A stretch of DNA of 8,015 bases from SAR202 cluster bacterium. Its GTDB lineage: Bacteria; Chloroflexota; Dehalococcoidia; Lucifugimonadales; JASMAO01. The stretch lies in the NCBI GenBank assembly GCA_030754315.1, contig JASMAO010000059.1, positions 1 to 8,015 on the forward strand. The letters run 5' to 3'. The notes beneath the pieces are model-generated. The model made no database searches, was not told where the DNA came from, and was given only the letters and a program-made list of their open reading frames with translations. Positions 1 to 5,736 of the stretch are shown piece after piece (the stretch's first letter is position 1; each line of letters begins with the position of its first letter). A program made the position numbers and the translations under genes.

Positions 1-317
1 GGCGAATTCTCGCCAAAGGGATTGATGTTAAGTACAAGCTGTTCCACTGAAGTCGATGCGCAAGAGTTGCTATCGAAAGCAGAAACGTGGACGCGAAATG
101 CTTGAAATCGACGGCGGAGAATTTAAACATGGATCGAGAAAGATGGACTTACAAGCGCTTGGAGGAGTGTAAACAGGGAATTGCTTCAGGCTATAGAAGG
201 TGAGGTTTAAGTTTACCCTCGACCGTCCCTGTGAAGTGGGAATCGGAGGAATACGCTCAGTCCTCCAATTCTCAACATTTGTTGTCATACGTCCTACACC
301 ACAAATGGAGAAATGTG
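1..317. other. Left flank with no supportable gene
   Basis: I see no convincing gene here. All three forward frames are interrupted. The longest forward stretches are short: frame 2 reads from about 32 to the stop at 170 and contains REMLEIDGGEFKHG, and frame 3 from an ATG at 130 to a stop at 199. I recognise neither. They could be the tail of a decayed gene entering from the left, but nothing confirms this. A short inverted repeat (GGAGGA at 245-250, TCCTCC at 261-266, 10-base loop) lies upstream of the radical SAM gene. It has no T-run, so it is not a standard terminator. No promoter with good -35 and -10 boxes stands out. Confidence 0.5.
307..310 (+). promoter_or_regulatory. Shine-Dalgarno GGAG that sets the radical SAM start
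   Basis: GGAG lies seven bases upstream of the ATG at 318. The same frame is open further upstream to a GTG at 231, but the residues encoded between 231 and 317 are low-quality and unlike the family. The ATG at 318 with this site is therefore the preferred start. Confidence 0.7.
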
Positions 318-1358
318 ATGAACAATACCAATTTACACTCATTGTCTGTGGACGAAGTCATCGCGCAAGTAGGTATCGCACAGGCGATTGAAATAAAATA
401 CGTCGCAAGTCTGCTGTTTAGCTATCGATGTACCATTACTTGTAAACACTGCCTGTTCAACTGCAGCCCGAAAAGACCTGATATGTGCGTTAGTTTTGAG
501 GATGGTGTTGAGTTTATTCATCAATTACGCCAAACAGATCGAGCCATCCACATTGCGGGCGGTGAAGCGATGATGTATTACGACGAAATGCTTGCCATTT
601 GCTTTGCCTCGAATGAAATTGGGGCGGCACCGCATTTTTTTGAGACCAACGCCTCTTGGTGCGTGGATGACGATGTGACTCGCAAGCGATACAAGGAACT
701 CAAGAGTCTGGGACTCATGGGAGTACTCATAAGTGCAGACCCGTATCATCAAGCGTTCGTTCCCCCCGAAAGGCGGTTACGAGCCTTTCAATGGGCAGTA
801 GAGATTTATGGGCGCGAGAACGTAGTGGCCGGAGACTTATCCCTTGAGCAGTTATATGAGCTTCGCCGAATTGGTCGCGATGAAGCGCATTTGGCAGAAT
901 ACAGCCGAAACCATCCTCCGCGTTTCGTCGGGCGAGCTGGTGAAGATCTCGCCCCTTTCTCGCTTGACCGTCCGCTTGAAGATTTGGCAAACGATGCTCT
1001 TTGGCATGGAGGATCAGTGGGTAAAAGCTGCCGATCTGAATTTGATCCGGACGAAATGTGGGAGATCCACATCGATCCCTACGGCAATATCCAGACCTGT
1101 TGTGGCATCGTTGTCGGCAATGCCCACGAAAAGCCGCTGACTGAATGGATGGCGAGTGGATTTCATACCGACAACGAGTTGGTGAATATGGCATATCAAC
1201 GCGGCCCTTATGCCTATCTCGATCTGGCCAAAGAATATGGTTATCAACCGCGTGATGGATACCCGCAAAAATGTAACCTCTGCTGGGAGGTGCGCAAGTT
1301 TCTGCATCCCTATTTTCTGGAGACATTTGGTCCTGCAGAGATCTATCATTCAGTTTAA
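318..1358 (+). CDS. Radical SAM protein with twitch/SPASM-like C-terminus
   Basis: This 346-residue protein carries the radical SAM cluster motif CxxxCxxC at C38, C42 and C45 (RCTITCKHC), a further Cys at 49, and the SAM-contacting GGE at 81-83. Later landmarks are ETNAS (109-113) and SADPYHQAFVP (139-149). The C-terminus has C238, then Gly256-x4-C261 (YGNIQTCC), then C319-xx-C322 (CNLC). This resembles a shortened SPASM (twitch) module that would bind one auxiliary Fe-S cluster. Known relatives reductively cleave SAM to start radical chemistry on peptides or small molecules; the substrate here is unknown. It lacks the layout of PflA-type activases. The gene lies 48 bases before the PLP-enzyme gene and is probably co-transcribed with it. 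The last third is duplicated, in decayed form, at 7721-7993. The fold call is strong; the function is open. Confidence 0.88.
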   Translation: MNNTNLHSLSVDEVIAQVGIAQAIEIKYVASLLFSYRCTITCKHCLFNCSPKRPDMCVSFEDGVEFIHQLRQTDRAIHIAGGEAMMYYDEMLAICFASNEIGAAPHFFETNASWCVDDDVTRKRYKELKSLGLMGVLISADPYHQAFVPPERRLRAFQWAVEIYGRENVVAGDLSLEQLYELRRIGRDEAHLAEYSRNHPPRFVGRAGEDLAPFSLDRPLEDLANDALWHGGSVGKSCRSEFDPDEMWEIHIDPYGNIQTCCGIVVGNAHEKPLTEWMASGFHTDNELVNMAYQRGPYAYLDLAKEYGYQPRDGYPQKCNLCWEVRKFLHPYFLETFGPAEIYHSV

Positions 1359-1380
1359 AATTTATATTATCGTTTTTAAT
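1084..1380 (+). repeat. Direct repeat, copy 1 (radical SAM tail plus spacer)
   Basis: This segment covers the last 91 codons of the radical SAM gene, its stop codon, and the first 22 bases of the following spacer. It is repeated at 7721-8015. By hand alignment the copies differ at 17 positions, all transitions, plus one 2-base gap. The final roughly 85 bases are identical. This is the intact, presumably ancestral copy. The left edge of similarity is sharp at 1084; the right edge is unknown because copy 2 meets the window end. Confidence 0.95.
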
Positions 1381-1406
1381 GCTCAGCAGGCAAAGGAGAA
1401 CGTTTC

Positions 1407-2645
1407 ATGAGCAAACTAGCTTTACTTGGTGGTCAAAAGACAATTGTAAGAGATGCTAACTCGCCAAAGAAAGGAGGAAACCCAGAGTCTTTTGAAGATG
1501 CGTTTGCCAGATATGTGGACGCTAAGTATGCACTTCCAGTGTCTTCTGGACAAACGGCCCTGAATGCTGCGTTGGCGGCCGCAGGCGTTGGGCCGGGTGA
1601 TGAAGTGATCGTCGTTTCATTTACTTGGCTGGCTAGCGTTTCTTGTGTGTTACACAATAATGCCATCCCCATTTTTGTGGATATAGACGATGAGACCTTC
1701 ACCATGGATCCCAAAGACGTTAAAAGAAAGATTACAGAACGGACGAAAGTAATACTTCCTGTTGACATTTATGGACATCCCGCCCCTGTTGTTGAGTTAA
1801 AGCAGATTGCGGAAAAAAACAATTTAGTGCTGGTTGAAGATGCCGCTCAGGCAACAGGCGCCCAAATCAACGGTGAAATGGTTGGTAGTGTAGCTCATAT
1901 TACTACTTTCAGCTTCGCTGGAAAACCACTGTCTTCTAGCAGTGGAGGTGTCCTAACGACCAATAGCCAAGAATTCTATGAACGTGCCGCTTTAGCAGGG
2001 CAACATCCATCGATGCTCTCACAAATAGTAACGACACCTGAGTTACGGAAGTATGTTGCAACAGGTGGTTACGGGGATAATCATCGGCCAGATGGGCATG
2101 CTCTAACGCTGGCGTATGAGAACCTAAAGACAATGGATGAGAACACAGATGCGAGGATAGAAAATGCAAACTTCCTTACTTCTGAGTTAAGCAAGATACC
2201 AGGGATTACGCCTCCGTATGTTAAACCTGAAGTTAGACACGTCTACCACATGTATACGTGTCTATACGATGAGAATCATTTTGGTGTACCCAGAGATAAA
2301 TTTGTGGCGGCTCTAAATGCGGAAGGGGTAACGACGTGGACTTATATAGATGGTGCAAACTACGTCTTTGAATCTGATGGCACTCCCTGCCATGTTGGTC
2401 CTTTACATCATCGTACTATCTACCAGGAGCTAGACCTTTATGGAAAAGGATGCCCATTTCAATGTCCTCACGGAATGACACCAAAGTACGAAATTGGCTC
2501 ACTTCCTGTGACAGAACAAGTGACGAAACAAGAATTTAACTTTCTCCAGCACGATTTAACTTCGCCTAATGATTTAGACATGATGAAACGGTATATGGAA
2601 GCCATCCACAAGGTCATAGATAATATCAACGAACTGAGGAAATAG
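1407..2645 (+). CDS. DegT/DnrJ/EryC1/StrS-family PLP aminotransferase
   Basis: This 412-residue protein has the usual length and landmarks of the family, which mostly transaminates keto-sugars or keto-cyclitols using pyridoxal phosphate; some members are dehydratases. It opens with LALLGG, typical of the StrS type. SSGQTAL (46-52) forms the phosphate-binding turn, VEDAAQ (143-148) supplies the PLP-ring Asp145 and Gln148, and FSFAGKPLSSSSGG (168-181) contains Lys173, the expected Schiff-base lysine. The C-terminal LYGKGCPFQCP is a further family-like block. AAGGAG at 1393-1398 lies eight bases before the ATG. The stop is followed at once by a mini-ORF at 2650. The link to the upstream radical SAM gene suggests amination of a sugar, cyclitol or related carbonyl intermediate, but the substrate cannot be read from sequence. 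Confidence 0.9.
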   Translation: MSKLALLGGQKTIVRDANSPKKGGNPESFEDAFARYVDAKYALPVSSGQTALNAALAAAGVGPGDEVIVVSFTWLASVSCVLHNNAIPIFVDIDDETFTMDPKDVKRKITERTKVILPVDIYGHPAPVVELKQIAEKNNLVLVEDAAQATGAQINGEMVGSVAHITTFSFAGKPLSSSSGGVLTTNSQEFYERAALAGQHPSMLSQIVTTPELRKYVATGGYGDNHRPDGHALTLAYENLKTMDENTDARIENANFLTSELSKIPGITPPYVKPEVRHVYHMYTCLYDENHFGVPRDKFVAALNAEGVTTWTYIDGANYVFESDGTPCHVGPLHHRTIYQELDLYGKGCPFQCPHGMTPKYEIGSLPVTEQVTKQEFNFLQHDLTSPNDLDMMKRYMEAIHKVIDNINELRK

Positions 2646-2649
2646 GAGC

Positions 2650-2688
2650 CATGACGATTCAACTTCCGTACCGTTACCATTATATTTA
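2650..2688 (+). other. 12-codon mini-ORF just after the aminotransferase
   Basis: An ATG preceded by AGGAG reads MTIQLPYRYHYI and then TAA. It begins four bases after the aminotransferase stop. The gap between AGGAG and ATG is only two bases, shorter than ideal. It may be the surviving start of a former operon gene whose body was deleted, a leader peptide for the gene at 2838, or chance. There is no attenuator-like hairpin with a T-run to support the leader idea. Confidence 0.2.
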
Positions 2689-2747
2689 ATTTGTTCACCA
2701 AAACGACGCGCGTTACCAAAATATCGCACATTGAGTGAGATGTTTTC

Positions 2748-2778
2748 TTGACAAAAAAATCTACTAATTTACTATCAG
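2748..2778 (+). promoter_or_regulatory. Possible promoter upstream of the glycyl radical enzyme gene
   Basis: A perfect TTGACA (2748-2753) resembles a sigma-70 -35 box. The best downstream -10-like hexamer is TATCAG (2773-2778), with a long 19-base spacer and only four of six matches. The 192-base gap before the GRE gene makes a separate promoter plausible, but the -10 is weak. Confidence 0.25.
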
Positions 2779-2825
2779 GTCGATTCGCTAACAGGTTCAC
2801 AGTCAAATATCAACTTCAATTCACG

Positions 2826-2831
2826 AGAGGA
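2826..2831 (+). promoter_or_regulatory. Shine-Dalgarno AGAGGA that sets the GRE start
   Basis: AGAGGA lies six bases before the ATG at 2838. The frame is open further left to a TTG at 2748, but that start has no ribosome site and would add 30 residues unlike the family. The ATG at 2838 is preferred. Confidence 0.7.
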
Positions 2832-2837
2832 ACACAG

Positions 2838-5084
2838 ATGGCAATTTCTCAAGCAGAAAGGGAATACTATGGAGTTATTGGTTCAACCCAAGCAACATTA
2901 AAAACCAATGCGTCTTATCTACGTATTGAAGAAGCTATTTCGGAATTACGCTACAAAGATGTTCATAGCACGACTCTTGAACGTCTCAAAGTGACATGGA
3001 AAGCTGATAACCATGTCAAAGAACTGGATCAACCGCTTCAATTGGGCGAGGGACTCTATTATTTGCTCGATAATATCGCAGTTCCAGTATCTCAGGACGA
3101 TCTCATTCTGGGACGGATTCTCGAAGAAGTACCTAACGAGAAACAGGAAGAATTCTTCCAACAAGTCATCGAAGCTTGGAATGGGAGGTCTATACCTTCT
3201 TGGATGACTGATGGTGGACATGAATGTTTCGCCTGGGATAAACTTGTACACTTCGGCTTGCCCGGTCTTGAAGCTCTTGCTCAACAAGAGCTTGACAGGC
3301 GAGTTGCCAATGGAGAGAGCGGAGCACATCTCGATTTCCTGCGAGGTGCAATCCGCATTTATCAGGCGTTTCGCAACTACGCTCGGCGCTACGCAGCAGT
3401 TGCCCAAGAGTCAGAGCTTTTTCAAGCGGCGACTAATTGCGCTAACATTGCGGAATATCCGCCGAAAACTTTTGCCGAAGGGATGCAACTTCTCTGGCTA
3501 GTGGGACATGTCTATTGTACGATGCTTTCCATGAATCCTACACTGACCTTCGGGCGAATGGATGAACTTCTGCTGGATCTTTACCGCAAAGACCTGGCAG
3601 GAGGACACCTCAACCAGGAAGAAGCTGGAGATCTGATTGAGGATTTTTACTGCAAGAATAATCTTGTTCTCGGTCGTGGTGAACACCAGATGAGCGGCAG
3701 ATCGGAAACGGACACAGGTTGGTTGCGAAATCTGACTTATGACGCACCACAGTATGTCGTACTTGGCGGGCGAAGACAGGATGGTTCAGAAGTTGCCAAT
3801 GAGCTAACGGAGATATTTCTAGAACGGATCGTTCCACGATTCGAGAACCCTTTTGTTGTACTGCGTTACACGTCTGACCTACCAGAAAGAATTTGGAGGA
3901 TCGCATGTGATAAGATGCGTGCCAACTCTAGCTTCATGGTCTACAATGATGAGAACATTATTCCGGCAATGATTCACTGTGGCATTGATGAAGAGGATGC
4001 CGTAACATATACCATGCACGGCTGTAATTGGCCAGACATACCCGGAATACAACGCCAAGTTGAAGGACACCAAGCGTTGTTACCTGCCTATTTCCTTGAT
4101 GCGTTGTTCAATACTAATAGTGATTTCTCAGTTGGGGCTGAGAGTGAAACTTCAAGCATCGATGACGTGTATGTTCGCTTTGCAGAATCCTTCAGGAAGG
4201 AAATAGAGGAAGTCTGCAATCGATTGCGAGATCGCCGCCAAAAATGGAACCATGGCGCATCGGGCACCTTGCGGGTTGATGACTGCTTCCTTGATGGCCC
4301 AATTACTCAGGCGCGTTCCTGGACACTTGGTAGTGTGAAGTATCCCAACATCATTTGTGCTATTTCCTCAATAGCGAGTGCGGCCGATTGCTTTGCAGTT
4401 CTTGACGAGCTTGTTTTCAGGTCGAAGAAAGTTTCATTAGGCACGCTCAAAGATGCCCTGTGCAACGATTTTGCGGATGAGAAAGTGCTGCGCCAACTCT
4501 GTCTAAATGCGCCGAAATTCGGGCAGGACGACGACCGGGCGGATGCACATGCCATACGAGTACTCGACACAATTACTCAAGAGATCGACAATGCTAGTCG
4601 CCTGGGTTCAACAGACGAAGTTTGCGTTTTTCGATGTCTTGAAACGGACATGCGACATCTCCACATCGGTGCGGAAATTAGCGCGACCCCTGATGGTCGA
4701 CAGGCCGGACAGCCCACCAGTGAAAACACTTCGCCATATCCAGGTTCTTGCAAGAATGGGATTACTGCAATGCTAAAATCGGTTTCTAAGCTACCGCTTA
4801 ACCGTATCAACTCCGGTGCGCTCAACGTACGAATGCAACCGAAACTCGTAGCCGGAGAAGAGGGATTGACGAGACTGTCTTCACTCCTTCGAGCCTATTT
4901 TGAGATGGGTGGATTGCAGGTTCAACTGTCACTCGCCGATACAGAGGAACTTCGCGACGCCCAAATTCACCCGGAATACCATCGCGACCTGATGGTTCGA
5001 ATCACCGGTTACAGTGCTGCTTTTGTGGACATGTCAAAGCCCGCCCAAGATGAAATCATCCGACGCCAAGAGATGGGATCCTGA
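2838..5084 (+). CDS. Pyruvate formate-lyase-like glycyl radical enzyme
   Basis: This 748-residue protein has the two hallmarks of a glycyl radical enzyme. The glycyl loop RITGYSAAF (721-729) carries Gly724, which would hold the stored radical. MHGCNWPDIPG (393-403) carries Cys396, the expected thiyl radical residue. Other family blocks are TPDGR (617-621), GALNVRMQP (660-668), GGLQVQ (691-696) and QDEIIRRQE (737-745). Length is slightly below the usual 770-850. Family members include pyruvate formate-lyase, diol, glycerol and hydroxyproline dehydratases, choline TMA-lyase and arylacetate decarboxylases. Here the Cys is followed by NWPD. It is neither the Cys-Cys pair of pyruvate formate-lyase nor the CxE(P) of dehydratases, lyases and hydroxyphenylacetate decarboxylase, so the reaction cannot be assigned. 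Such enzymes work without oxygen and need a radical SAM activase. None of canonical type lies in the window. Confidence 0.92.
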   Translation: MAISQAEREYYGVIGSTQATLKTNASYLRIEEAISELRYKDVHSTTLERLKVTWKADNHVKELDQPLQLGEGLYYLLDNIAVPVSQDDLILGRILEEVPNEKQEEFFQQVIEAWNGRSIPSWMTDGGHECFAWDKLVHFGLPGLEALAQQELDRRVANGESGAHLDFLRGAIRIYQAFRNYARRYAAVAQESELFQAATNCANIAEYPPKTFAEGMQLLWLVGHVYCTMLSMNPTLTFGRMDELLLDLYRKDLAGGHLNQEEAGDLIEDFYCKNNLVLGRGEHQMSGRSETDTGWLRNLTYDAPQYVVLGGRRQDGSEVANELTEIFLERIVPRFENPFVVLRYTSDLPERIWRIACDKMRANSSFMVYNDENIIPAMIHCGIDEEDAVTYTMHGCNWPDIPGIQRQVEGHQALLPAYFLDALFNTNSDFSVGAESETSSIDDVYVRFAESFRKEIEEVCNRLRDRRQKWNHGASGTLRVDDCFLDGPITQARSWTLGSVKYPNIICAISSIASAADCFAVLDELVFRSKKVSLGTLKDALCNDFADEKVLRQLCLNAPKFGQDDDRADAHAIRVLDTITQEIDNASRLGSTDEVCVFRCLETDMRHLHIGAEISATPDGRQAGQPTSENTSPYPGSCKNGITAMLKSVSKLPLNRINSGALNVRMQPKLVAGEEGLTRLSSLLRAYFEMGGLQVQLSLADTEELRDAQIHPEYHRDLMVRITGYSAAFVDMSKPAQDEIIRRQEMGS

Positions 5085-5134
5085 TTAATATGGCTTGCTG
5101 AACTTCAATATCTTCTAATTTCTTCACGAACAGA
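5085..5134. other. Short gap between the GRE gene and the CYTH remnant
   Basis: Fifty A+T-rich bases follow the GRE stop. I see no hairpin with a T-run. A 10-base palindrome, ACCATATGGT (5138-5147), sits at the end of the CYTH remnant and may be chance. Confidence 0.4.
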
Positions 5135-5595
5135 TTACCATATGGTATATGGCTTTTTCAGTAGCATCATGTTGTGGTATTTTACCTGACCAGCAACACT
5201 GGTAAAGTTCAGCTTTTCGAGCTGCTGGTCTTCGCTCTCTAATTCCATTTTGCTACAATAAGACCTTCATTGACACCATGAAACTCATCAATTTTCCATG
5301 TCAGGTCTTTGAAGCCATGCCTGTAGCGCGTCTTTTTTATAATCGGCTGGTTGCAAAGAGTGAACATGTGGTCAGCATCCACGACAGGGATTTCAGTCTC
5401 GAATTCATCTCAGTTCATTCCGCTGGCATCACCTATTCCCTGTAAGTACGTCCTTTTGGATCCGTCTTTTTCTAGCGTCCGGATCCGCACCACCCGTTCC
5501 TTTTCCAGTTGTAGATAACCCTGCCACATTGTGGTGCTACTCAAACCATCCAGTAGATTCGTTGCCAAGAACTTCCGTTCGATTTCCTTTCCTAT
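5135..5595 (-). pseudogene. Broken CYTH-domain protein gene
   Basis: Read on the - strand from 5595, the first codons give (I)GKEIERKFL, the ExExK signature that opens CYTH/triphosphate tunnel metalloenzymes. WQGYL and RVVRIRT follow, then an in-frame TGA at 5412-5410. The same frame continues with DEFETEIP, LCNQPIIKKTRY, LTWKIDEFHG and NEGLIVA, all classic CYTH blocks. Near 5250 one base is missing. The frame shifts to MELESEDQQLEKL and ends PYTIW then TAA (5137-5135). Restored, it is about 153 residues, the normal length of stand-alone bacterial CYTH proteins, which bind triphosphates or related polyphosphates with a divalent metal. The expected start codon is ATA (5595-5593), perhaps a mutated ATG, and the usual TIKG strand is reduced to YLQG. 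The internal TGA may have been CGA. It is antisense to its neighbours and probably non-functional. Confidence 0.85.
5188..5230. repeat. 8-base inverted repeat inside the CYTH remnant
   Basis: GACCAGCA (5188-5195) and TGCTGGTC (5223-5230) are perfect inverted copies. Smaller nested pairs lie inside: ACCAG with CTGGT, and AGCT with AGCT. Both arms fall within former CYTH coding sequence and there is no T-run, so a terminator role is doubtful. Confidence 0.35.
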
Positions 5596-5723
5596 TATAT
5601 TTTTGGTGTACTTCTTGCGTATAACTGGGCAAACAGTAAGCTCTGTTTCGTAGTCAGCACTAGCACAATTACTGAAACCTACGCGGGACACGTTCACGCA
5701 GTCATATCCTCCATCTAATGAAT

Positions 5724-5728
5724 AGGAG
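5724..5728 (+). promoter_or_regulatory. Shine-Dalgarno AGGAG for the URO-D/TPR gene
   Basis: AGGAG lies eight bases before the ATG at 5737, a strong site. It supports this start, from which the protein begins with TPREIVLAQI, the expected first helix of URO-D-like proteins. No clear promoter is visible in 5596-5723. Confidence 0.75.
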
Positions 5729-5736
5729 AAAATCCA

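Noticed and set aside
245..266. GGAGGA/TCCTCC hairpin as a terminator or switch
   Set aside because: The stem is only six bases, with no T-run and no conserved riboswitch core visible.
231..317. GTG start extending the radical SAM protein by 29 residues
   Set aside because: There is no good ribosome site, the added residues are unlike the family, and the ATG at 318 has GGAG at ideal spacing.
727..1326. 199-codon - strand open frame opposite the radical SAM gene
   Set aside because: It is a shadow of a well-supported gene. Its translation is rich in Arg, His and Cys with no recognisable domain.
318..1358. Radical SAM protein as a canonical PflA-type activase
   Set aside because: The CxxxCxxC context and the C-terminal cysteines fit twitch/SPASM proteins better than activases. 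A noncanonical activating role is still possible.
2748..2837. TTG start extending the GRE by 30 residues
   Set aside because: It has no Shine-Dalgarno site, and the ATG at 2838 has AGAGGA six bases upstream. The TTG is part of a TTGACA box.
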